Below, piece after piece: positions 20,530 to 28,302 of a stretch of 46,729 nucleotides of DNA. A program made the translations under genes and the position numbers. The stretch lies in NCBI GenBank assembly GCA_015067605.1, contig SVME01000006.1, forward strand, positions 1 through 46,729, read 5' to 3'. Source of the DNA: Oscillospiraceae bacterium (GTDB lineage: Bacteria; Bacillota; Clostridia; Oscillospirales; Oscillospiraceae). The notes under the pieces were generated by a model that was given only the letters and a program-made list of their open reading frames with translations, was not told the DNA's origin and ran no database searches. How positions within the stretch are numbered: position 1 is the first letter of the stretch; each line of letters begins with the position of its first letter.

Positions 20530-21174
20530 TTAGTCTTCTCCTTTGATCAAAAGTGCTTTTGCGTTGATGATATGCTGTTTCATAAGAGTTTTGGCCAGCT
20601 CTGCATCGCCGGCGATGACCGCCTGACAAATCTCGTAGTGCTCACGGGTGGTCTGGGTGGTACGCTCCCAGTCGTCCATGGCGATGCGGCGGTAGCGGCG
20701 GGTCTTGCGGTGCAGGGGAATCAGGGTGTCGCTGATCACATGGCGACCGCTGAGCCGACAGATGGCATCGTGGAACTCGTCGTCCACATGGCGCAGTCGC
20801 TCTGCATCGTGTTTATTATAGTAGAAATCCTGCAGGTCGGTAATGTGGGTTAGCTCCTCTACCGCCTCCGGGGTGATATTCAGGGCGGCATAGTAGGCGG
20901 CCAGACCCTCGATGCGCTCACGGATGTTCATAATATCCAGCAGATCATCCATGGTGATGCCCAGAACCAGACTGCCCTTGCCGGTGTCGGCAATGAGCCG
21001 CTCCTGCTCCAGACGGCGCAGGGCGTCACGAATGGGAGTGCGGCTGACGCCCAGCTGCTCCACCAGCTTCAGCTCGGTGAGGATCTCGCCCTTGGGGTAA
21101 ACGCCTTGGATAATATCGTTTTCCAGCTTATCAAATACCTGATCTGCCAGAGAAGTGCTCTTGAATCCTTTCAT
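20530..21174 (-). CDS. GntR family (FCD domain) transcriptional regulator
   Basis: GEILTELKLVEQLGVSRTPIRDALRRLEQERLI HTH then FCD-like region. Confidence 0.93.
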   Translation of the reverse strand: MKGFKSTSLADQVFDKLENDIIQGVYPKGEILTELKLVEQLGVSRTPIRDALRRLEQERLIADTGKGSLVLGITMDDLLDIMNIRERIEGLAAYYAALNITPEAVEELTHITDLQDFYYNKHDAERLRHVDDEFHDAICRLSGRHVISDTLIPLHRKTRRYRRIAMDDWERTTQTTREHYEICQAVIAGDAELAKTLMKQHIINAKALLIKGED

Positions 21175-21186
21175 ATTGACCTCTCC

Positions 21187-22563
21187 TTATGCTTTCACGA
21201 AGCGGCCGGGAGCCAGCTCCTGGATCTTTTCTTCCATTTCCTTGTCGGTCATGGCAGTTTGACGTTCGTTTTCGTACTGAGCATCCACCCATTCCTTCAG
21301 CGCCACTACCAGCGGGTCACGCTTATCCAGCTTCTGGTCGTCGGGCAGGTTGTAGGTCTGGTTGACCCAGTAGGCGATGCCGGCAAGGCCGGAGGTCTTG
21401 CTGATCTGCACGGTGGCGGGCTTGTTGAGGATCTTTTTGGTATCGAAGATGGTGTAGATCTCCTCGTCCTTCATCAGACCGTCGGCATGGATGCCGGCAC
21501 GGGTTACGTTGAAGGCGGAGCCCACATAGGGGGTCATGGGCGGAATCTCGTAGCCGATTTCGTGCTTGAAGAAGTCGGCAATCTCGGTGATGACAGTGGT
21601 ATCCATGCCGTCCAAACTGCCACGCAGAGAGGCGTACTCGAAGACCATGGCCTCCAGCGGTACGTTTCCGGTACGCTCGCCGATGCCCAGCAGAGAGCAG
21701 TTGACGGCGCAGGCACCGTACAGCCATGCGGTGGAGGCGTTGGCAACGGCCTTGTAGAAATCGTTGTGGCCATGCCACTCCAGACATTCGCTGGGAACAT
21801 CGGCGTAGTGCTGCAGGCCGTAAATCAGTCCGGCAACGGAACGGGGCATGGAGGCTTCGGTGTAGGGAACGCCGTAGCCCATGGTGTCGCAGGCACGGAT
21901 TTTCACGGGGATGCCGGCCTCACGGCTCAGCGCCTGCAGCTCGTTGACAAAGGGCACCACGAAGCCGTAGAAGTCGGCACGGGTGATGTCCTCCAGATGG
22001 CAACGGGGGATGACGCCGGCGTTGAAGGCATCCTTCACGGTGCCCAGATAGTAGTCCAGACACTGGCTGCGGCTCATCTTCATCTTCTTAAAGATGTGGT
22101 AGTCGGAACAGCTGACCAGAATACCGGTTTCCTTGATGCCCAAATCCTTGACCAGCTTGAAGTCTTCCTTGCTGGCACGGATCCAACTGGTGATTTCGGG
22201 GAACTTGTAGTCCAGCTCCATGCACTTCTCGATGGCCTCGCGGTCCTTCTTGCTGTAAATGAAGAATTCAGTCTGACGGATGATGCCGTAGGGGCCGCCC
22301 AGCTTGTTGAGCAGCTTGTAAATCTTAACGATTTGGTCGACGGTGTAAGGCTCAACGGACTGCTGACCATCGCGCAGGGAGGTGTCAGTGATCCAGACCT
22401 CCTCGGGCATGGCCATAGGCACACGGCGGTGGTTGAAGGCGACCTTGGGGATGGTGCCGTAGGAATAGACATCCCGATGCAGGTTGGGCTCAGCCACGTC
22501 CTGCAGGGAATACTTGTAAGACTTCTGCTCTAGCAGGTTCGTCTTGTTGGAAATTTCAAGCAT
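21187..22563 (-). CDS. Re-citrate synthase-like / HMGL-family acyltransferase (isopropylmalate/homocitrate synthase relative)
   Basis: WITDTSLRDGQQSVEPYTVDQIV, GIIRQTEFFIYSKKDREA, WHGHNDFYKAVANA; clustered with aconitase and ICDH. Confidence 0.75.
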   Translation of the reverse strand: MLEISNKTNLLEQKSYKYSLQDVAEPNLHRDVYSYGTIPKVAFNHRRVPMAMPEEVWITDTSLRDGQQSVEPYTVDQIVKIYKLLNKLGGPYGIIRQTEFFIYSKKDREAIEKCMELDYKFPEITSWIRASKEDFKLVKDLGIKETGILVSCSDYHIFKKMKMSRSQCLDYYLGTVKDAFNAGVIPRCHLEDITRADFYGFVVPFVNELQALSREAGIPVKIRACDTMGYGVPYTEASMPRSVAGLIYGLQHYADVPSECLEWHGHNDFYKAVANASTAWLYGACAVNCSLLGIGERTGNVPLEAMVFEYASLRGSLDGMDTTVITEIADFFKHEIGYEIPPMTPYVGSAFNVTRAGIHADGLMKDEEIYTIFDTKKILNKPATVQISKTSGLAGIAYWVNQTYNLPDDQKLDKRDPLVVALKEWVDAQYENERQTAMTDKEMEEKIQELAPGRFVKA

Positions 22564-22603
22564 AGGTAATCTCCTTTCGAGGGTGGTTTGCTTTTATGTT
22601 TCG

Positions 22604-22614
22604 ATGTATACAAT
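22604..22614. promoter_or_regulatory. Putative GntR (FCD) operator ATGTATACAAT upstream of the citrate cluster
   Basis: Palindrome TGTATACA, resembling FCD-GntR sites, ~40 bp upstream of the first gene. Confidence 0.45.
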
Positions 22615-22693
22615 TATACGCGAAAACAGTGGCGTTGTCAATAGCAAAATGCGCTGCCACAAAAGTGACAGCGCATCGGAGATTGGTAATGAG

Positions 22694-22848
22694 CTATAAA
22701 TTATTGTTTAGCGCAGTGCATTCGCACTGTAATGCATAATGCAGAATGAATGGTATCGGCTACGCCGATGATTTTATTTATTTCTGGAGGAAATACAATC
22801 ATTTTGCATTCTGCATTCCGGTGGTACGCCGGTAAACGATAATTTGTT
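22694..22848. repeat. MITE-like intergenic element (TIR ATAAATTATTGTTTAGCG ... GGTAAACGATAATTTGT)
   Basis: Terminal inverted motifs; internal hairpins CAGTGC/GCACTG and ATCGGC/GCCGAT; inverted TGCAGAATG/CATTCTGCA. Confidence 0.7.
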
Positions 22849-22862
22849 ATGTCTTATATTTA

Positions 22863-25800
22863 TCAGAGTATTAGGGCGGTGGTGACAATTGTGCTGTCCT
22901 TGTCGTAGTAACTGATGGTAAGCTTACTGCCATCGGCGGAGAAGGCTGCTTCGGTAATGGGCATTACGGTTGCGTTCATTCCTAAATCGGTGAAGGTTTG
23001 GGCGTTACTGGGATTGAAAATGTCGCATACCACCAGCACGCGATCTGCCAAATCTCCATCGAGATAGGCGATTTTGCCGTTGCCCACAGCGATGCCATAG
23101 TAATAGGGTCCGGAGCAGGTCAGCGTTTGGGTATCCCAGAATATGCGCTGTGTAATACCGGTGCCATAGTTCAACATAATTTCAGTCACATGAGTGGAAA
23201 GGGGTGTGACGGTGGGACAGCGGAAGCCGGTGCTCTCGTTGACCTTCAGGGAACCATTTGTGTCATAGAGCTGATAACCATAGGAGAAAGCTCCGTACTT
23301 GAGAACCATGTAAGTGGGGCCCTGGTTGACGATTTGTGGGATACATTCATAATCGTCGTCCTGCGTTACGGCAGTGACGCGATAACCGGATGCAGTAGCG
23401 TTCAGGGAGAATATAAAACTGAGGTAACAGCTATCATCGTCATACTGACACGCACGGACGGAGATTGTGTCGTCAGATTCAGAAAGCACATCGATGTGAC
23501 GGAAACCGTTATAGTCGGTGGGTGTTACGATAAGATAAAGGTTTCCGGCATCGTCATTGAACAGTATATCATCCGGATATCCGCGGTTTTGAAGTTCCAA
23601 TCCAATACTCCGGTCAATGTGATTGCGCACTTCATCGGCAGTGTGGCAACAGGTGAGCTTGTACTGTATGTTGAAATAGCCTTCTTGCTTCTGGTCGTTG
23701 GTCAGATACCGGGACATATCGGCGTGCACATATTCATAGTCACAGCAGACACCTACTACCCTGTACCACAGAAAGTCATCGACAGCCTTTTCGGCAATGC
23801 TCAATGCATCAGAGGGGGCGGCATCAGGAGTTTGATTGCCTAGGGAATTGGGAAAATCGTAGATGTCCTTGTTAATGAATGTAAGGGTGCCATTCTCCGT
23901 CTGAACGAAGCCAATCAAATTCGTGGCAAGACAGGACAAATCTGCCAAATGTGTATTTATTCTGATTTTGGTGGCCAATATGGCATATAGTTTTGTGTTG
24001 TTGTAAGGTATTTCCTGAACAATCAAGTCGCCATCATTCGTCGAAGTATAAACGGGGATTGATTCCTTGGTTATGGTGTTGAATATGGTAACTACGGCGT
24101 AGTGCATGCCGGATCCCCAAGAGGACGCAACTAACAAATCAAGGTTGCCGTCGCCATCGTAATCCCACGGAACGGCATTTACAAAGCCGAGGCCGCCAAA
24201 GGAAAAGCAAATCTCATACACTGCCCCATCAATCAGAGCGAATGAGGCGCAGGTATCACTGAATTTGAAAATCTGGATGTCCGTTGCTTCTGCAACCGCC
24301 GCAGGGGTAACATTATAGCAGGATTCTTCATCAAAATTTACGCCGGAAATCATGCCATTTGCTTGCGCAGCGGTGAGTATGGCCATAAAATTATCGACGG
24401 AATCCTTTGTACAAGGAAGGTTATCCAATGCCGGGTTAAAAGTGTCGATTTGGGGTGAATCCGGAGCAAAGAAAATTTCATAAATGTTTTTGGAGCGGTT
24501 GCAGGCAGGACTGATGGAATGGTACTGGTATCCAATGATAAATGCGTTCTGAGGCATTTCCACCTCTCCTGCATCAATGGCTGCGTAGTAATCCTTGATG
24601 GAGTCGTAGCCTGCCTCCTTCCAACCGGTGTAGAATAAGGCATTATAGAAAGGCCCTCTGCCGAAGGTTGGCTCGTAGTGGATGTCCATGTCGGTGAAGT
24701 CATCGGGGTACTGTTTTGCCAGCAGGGCCAGAAATGTTGCGTAAATTATAATATCCTCTGTTGCATCTGTTCCCAAATGGGTCATTCTGGTTTTGATAGT
24801 GATAATATCATCGCTGATAGTTAGCACCTCGGGGGGCAGTTTATTGAAATGGAGATAGCTTTTTACCAGCCAGTGGGAGTTAAGTGTGATGGTGTCGTTA
24901 TTCTCCACCATTTGGGCGGAATAATGCAGAAGATCCAGTAGATCATCTTCTGTGGGCATTTCCGGAGTGATTACGATGGGATTGGGTTGTGTGGGCTCTG
25001 GGGCTTCTGTAGAGGTCGTGGGGGTGGTGGGTTCGGGGGCGGATTTGCAACCGGTGAATACCAGTCCGGCGGTGATGGTTACCACCAGAATCAGACAAAC
25101 GGCGGCAATCAGTAGATTCTTTGGCTTTTTCACGATAAAATTCACCCTTTCCTTTAATTGTTTCTTGGATTCACTCATGGCGGTGGCGGCTTGGAAAACG
25201 TGGATAGGGGAGTGGGTGACGGTGGCCAGCAGCGTCTTTCCGTAGGCGATGCGTTGGCCGTCGCCCAGTGTTTTCAGGGCGGCTTCGTCGCAGGCCAGCT
25301 CGCAGTCCCGCTTGGACGCAATTGCGGCAATCCACACCAGCGGATTAAACCAGTAGACGCATAGGCATAGACATCGAACCCACGCCCAGATATGATCGGC
25401 GTGCTTCAGGTGCGTCAGCTCGTGGGTCAGGACGTGGTCACGAATCTGGGGGTCTGCGGCACTTTCAGGGGTCAGGTAAATGACGGGGCGAAACAGTCCT
25501 GCAAGACAGGGAGTGGATACGTTGTCGGAAATCCGGATGGGGATAGGGGTAATCACATCGGTACAAGACTGAGCACCTCGGCGGGCACGCCGGAGGAATA
25601 TCAGGTTGGACAGCAGGAACCAGCCTGCCATCACTATGATACCGCTAATCCATACGCTGGTGAGAATCTGCATCGGAGTTGGAGCGGATATCCGTTTTTC
25701 CACTTCTTGCGTCAACTGCTGGTGCACCTCCGGCGGAACGGTTGGGGAGGTGGGAATCTCGGGCTGAGGTGTTTGTGTCGGTGGCTGAGGTTGGGACTGT

Positions 25801-26105
25801 GGCTGGGATTGAGAGAGATAGTCCTGCATCAGCTGCTGATAGATCTCCTCACGGCTGGGGCCGGCCACGGGCTTTTGCAAGTTTTGCTGCACCTGCTGGA
25901 TCGGTTCGGAACGCTGCTCCAACTTTTCTGTAACAGTTGCGACGCTGTATTCTGACTGACCAAACTGGAAGGGAATCAGCAGACGCAGCGCCACCAGCAG
26001 CCATGTGGCGTAAATCAACCGTTTGCTGACCCGCCTACGCAAAACTAGCCGCAGCAGCAGAATCACACCGATCAGAACGGTGGAGGTTATCAAAATCTGT
26101 TTCAT
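22863..26105 (-). CDS. M56 (BlaR1-like) membrane metallopeptidase with large non-canonical extracellular region
   Basis: N-terminal TM helices; HELTHLKHADHIWAWVR zinc motif; long C-terminus with DYDGDGNLDLLVASSWGSG. Confidence 0.88.
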   Translation of the reverse strand: MKQILITSTVLIGVILLLRLVLRRRVSKRLIYATWLLVALRLLIPFQFGQSEYSVATVTEKLEQRSEPIQQVQQNLQKPVAGPSREEIYQQLMQDYLSQSQPQSQPQPPTQTPQPEIPTSPTVPPEVHQQLTQEVEKRISAPTPMQILTSVWISGIIVMAGWFLLSNLIFLRRARRGAQSCTDVITPIPIRISDNVSTPCLAGLFRPVIYLTPESAADPQIRDHVLTHELTHLKHADHIWAWVRCLCLCVYWFNPLVWIAAIASKRDCELACDEAALKTLGDGQRIAYGKTLLATVTHSPIHVFQAATAMSESKKQLKERVNFIVKKPKNLLIAAVCLILVVTITAGLVFTGCKSAPEPTTPTTSTEAPEPTQPNPIVITPEMPTEDDLLDLLHYSAQMVENNDTITLNSHWLVKSYLHFNKLPPEVLTISDDIITIKTRMTHLGTDATEDIIIYATFLALLAKQYPDDFTDMDIHYEPTFGRGPFYNALFYTGWKEAGYDSIKDYYAAIDAGEVEMPQNAFIIGYQYHSISPACNRSKNIYEIFFAPDSPQIDTFNPALDNLPCTKDSVDNFMAILTAAQANGMISGVNFDEESCYNVTPAAVAEATDIQIFKFSDTCASFALIDGAVYEICFSFGGLGFVNAVPWDYDGDGNLDLLVASSWGSGMHYAVVTIFNTITKESIPVYTSTNDGDLIVQEIPYNNTKLYAILATKIRINTHLADLSCLATNLIGFVQTENGTLTFINKDIYDFPNSLGNQTPDAAPSDALSIAEKAVDDFLWYRVVGVCCDYEYVHADMSRYLTNDQKQEGYFNIQYKLTCCHTADEVRNHIDRSIGLELQNRGYPDDILFNDDAGNLYLIVTPTDYNGFRHIDVLSESDDTISVRACQYDDDSCYLSFIFSLNATASGYRVTAVTQDDDYECIPQIVNQGPTYMVLKYGAFSYGYQLYDTNGSLKVNESTGFRCPTVTPLSTHVTEIMLNYGTGITQRIFWDTQTLTCSGPYYYGIAVGNGKIAYLDGDLADRVLVVCDIFNPSNAQTFTDLGMNATVMPITEAAFSADGSKLTISYYDKDSTIVTTALIL

Positions 26106-26482
26106 GTCATATCTGCCTCCGCTTCTTTCAGAATGGCATACAGTTCAGCGATGTCCTCCTTACTCAAATCGTTCCGATCAGCCATGGCGCTGACCAGAAG
26201 ACCGATGCTGCCCCTGTAGGCACGCCGCAAAAGGGAGTCGGTTTCCTGCGCAGTGACCTCCTCGCGGGAGACGGCAGGACGAAAGATCTTGGCTCGTCCT
26301 TCCGTATGGAATGTGATAAGCCCCTTGTCGTCCATCCGACGCACCATGGTGGTGATGGTGCTTTTTGACCAGCCAACCTGATTGCTTAGGGCTGACACCA
26401 GCTCCATCAGAGTTTTGGGGCTCTCCCATAAAAGCTCCATGATTGGCCACTCGCTGGGGGTTACGGTGTGGTGTTTGTCCAT
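26102..26482 (-). CDS. BlaI/MecI/CopY family transcriptional repressor
   Basis: SEWPIMELLWESPKTLMELVSALSNQVGWSKSTITTMVRRMDDKGLI; 4-nt overlap with the M56 gene. Confidence 0.93.
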   Translation of the reverse strand: MDKHHTVTPSEWPIMELLWESPKTLMELVSALSNQVGWSKSTITTMVRRMDDKGLITFHTEGRAKIFRPAVSREEVTAQETDSLLRRAYRGSIGLLVSAMADRNDLSKEDIAELYAILKEAEADMT

Positions 26483-26496
26483 ATTGTACGCCTCCT

Positions 26497-26518
26497 TGGT
26501 TTACTCTTGTAAACCAAA
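26497..26518. promoter_or_regulatory. Putative BlaI-type operator TTGGTTTACtcttGTAAACCAA
   Basis: Perfect 9-bp arms immediately upstream of the repressor gene. Confidence 0.7.
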
Positions 26519-26620
26519 TATATCACAGTGGACTACATTTGTCAACCTCGGAAGAAAAATATTTGCACTTTGTTTAAAATATGTTATAATGACAGAAAAT
26601 CTAGGGGAAGAGGTCGAAAT

Positions 26621-27508
26621 ATGGGGAAAACCAAGAAAAAATGGGGCGACCGTAAGGACGGCGTGTGGTTGAAGGACATTCCGGCGATGAATCGAATCAT
26701 GCCTTCGCTGATGCCAAATCGGGCGGACAATGAGGCATACATCAATGTTGATATCGACTTGCGTCCCTTGAATGCGTATCTGGAGAAATTGAATGCCGGT
26801 CGGACAGAGGACAAGTATACCTTTTTCCATCTGGTTAGTGCGGCGATTGGCAAGGCATTTGTACTCCGTCCTCGGATGAACCGATTTGTGGTGGGTAGCA
26901 AGATTTATCAGCGGCATGATGTGACGGTGGCTTTTACAGTGAAGAAACGCTTTGATGACCATGCTGAGGAGGCATTGGCGTTCTTTACATACGATCCCAA
27001 GGATACGCTGTCTACCTATCATGATAAGATAATGCGTGAGATTCACAAGACCAAGAGCTATCAGCAGAAGGATACCTCTACCGGCGCCATGGACATCGTC
27101 TGCAAGCTGCCACAATGGCTGATAAACCGAATCGTGAAGTTTGTGCTGTGGCTGGACAAGCACGGCTGGGCACCCCAGTCGCTGATTGGCTCGGATCCCA
27201 ACCATGCGGCGATTTTTCTGTCCAATCTGGGCTCCATCGGTCTGGAGTGCGGCTACCATCATCTGGTGAACTGGGGAACCAATTCCTGCTTCATCGTGGT
27301 GGGCAAGAAGCACATGAAGATGGATTACGACCGGGACGGCAATGGAGATTTGCATGAGGTGCTTCCTCTGGGAATTACCTTGGATGAGCGGATTGCGGAC
27401 GGCTACTATTATTCCGGAACGGTGGCGTTGGTAAAGGAACTGCTGGCCCACCCGGAGCTTCTGGAGCTGCCTGCGGATACACCGGTGGAATATGCCATCA
27501 AGAGATAA
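26621..27508 (+). CDS. Stand-alone 2-oxoacid dehydrogenase acyltransferase (E2) catalytic-domain-like protein
   Basis: E2/CAT-like fold sequence ending LGITLDERIADGYYYSGTVALVKELLAHPELLE; no lipoyl or PSBD domain. Confidence 0.75.
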   Translation: MGKTKKKWGDRKDGVWLKDIPAMNRIMPSLMPNRADNEAYINVDIDLRPLNAYLEKLNAGRTEDKYTFFHLVSAAIGKAFVLRPRMNRFVVGSKIYQRHDVTVAFTVKKRFDDHAEEALAFFTYDPKDTLSTYHDKIMREIHKTKSYQQKDTSTGAMDIVCKLPQWLINRIVKFVLWLDKHGWAPQSLIGSDPNHAAIFLSNLGSIGLECGYHHLVNWGTNSCFIVVGKKHMKMDYDRDGNGDLHEVLPLGITLDERIADGYYYSGTVALVKELLAHPELLELPADTPVEYAIKR

Positions 27509-27515
27509 GTTTTTC

Positions 27516-27544
27516 TTGACAAAGTGAGGGCAAAGGAATATAAT
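27516..27544 (+). promoter_or_regulatory. Consensus sigma-A promoter of tRNA-Ala
   Basis: TTGACA (27516-27521), 17-nt spacer, TATAAT (27539-27544). Confidence 0.9.
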
Positions 27545-27570
27545 ACAAGCTGCGGTTAGCCGCAGCATAT

Positions 27571-27646
27571 GGGCTTGTAGCGCAGCTGGGAGCGCACCAC
27601 ATTCGCATTGTGGGGGTCGGGAGTTCGAATCTCCTCAAGTCCACCA
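27571..27646 (+). tRNA. tRNA-Ala(CGC)
   Basis: 76-nt cloverleaf: acceptor GGGCTTG/CAAGTCC with G3-U70, anticodon loop TTCGCAT, T-loop TTCGAAT, encoded CCA. Confidence 0.93.
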
Positions 27647-27660
27647 ACAAAAAAACCACC

Positions 27661-28087
27661 CTTCGGGGTGGTTTTTTTGTTGGTGGACGAGGAGATTCGA
27701 ACAATTAAATGCGGCGCGGACGAGCGCCGCTTGCCGCCGGCTGGACGGCGGCAACACCATTACTAACGAATCTCCTCAAGTCCACGTCCCAAACGCCACC
27801 CTTCGGGGTGGTTTTTTTGTTGGTGGACGAGGAGGTTCGAACAATTAAATGCGGCGCGGACGAGCGCCGCTTGCCGCCGGCTGGACGGCGGCAACACCAT
27901 TACTAACGAATCTCCTCAAGTCCACGTCCCAAACGCCACCCTTCGGGGTGTTTTTTTGTTGGTGGACGAGGAGATTCGAACAATTAAATGCGGCGCGGAC
28001 GAGCGCCGCTTGCCGCCGGCTGGACGGCGGCAACGCCATTACTAACGAATCTCCTCAAGTCCACGTCCCAAACGCCACCCTTCGGGG
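27661..28087. repeat. Tandem array of three ~140-bp tRNA-tail palindromic units
   Basis: Period marks cttcgggg at 27661, 27801, 27941, 28080. Each unit is antisense tRNA-Ala tail, two GC hairpins, then sense tRNA-Ala tail, then terminator stem. Confidence 0.92.
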
Positions 28088-28105
28088 GGGCAGACTGTCT
28101 AAGAA

Positions 28106-28302
28106 CTATAAATTATCGTTTAGCGAAGCACTGCACCCTTGCCCCCCTCGTTTTGAGGGGGGTGCCCCGAAGGGGCGGGGGGAGTTATTATAACACACTT
28201 TTGAACTCCCCCAGTCAAAAATCAAAGATTTTTGCCAGCCCCCTCAAAACGAGGGGGCCAAGGGACGGTGCGTACTTTTAGATTGCTAAACGATAATTTA
28301 TC
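28106..28302. repeat. MITE-like intergenic element with perfect TIR ATAAATTATCGTTTAGC/GCTAAACGATAATTTAT
   Basis: 17-bp perfect inverted ends; internal inverted repeat CCCTTG(g)CCCCCTCGTTTTGAGGGGG. Confidence 0.85.

Noticed and set aside
26528-26620. N-terminal extension of the E2-like ORF from 26528
   Set aside because: Start at 26621 (MGKTKKKWGDR) fits better; the upstream part overlaps the promoter region
27661-28087. CRISPR array
   Set aside because: Units are contiguous 140-bp tandem copies with no unique spacers and no cas genes
27709-28281. Three overlapping ORFs MRRGRAPLAAGWTAATPLLTNLLKSTSQTPPFG... as repeat proteins
   Set aside because: They are translations of the tRNA-tail tandem repeat; no RBS and no conserved protein features
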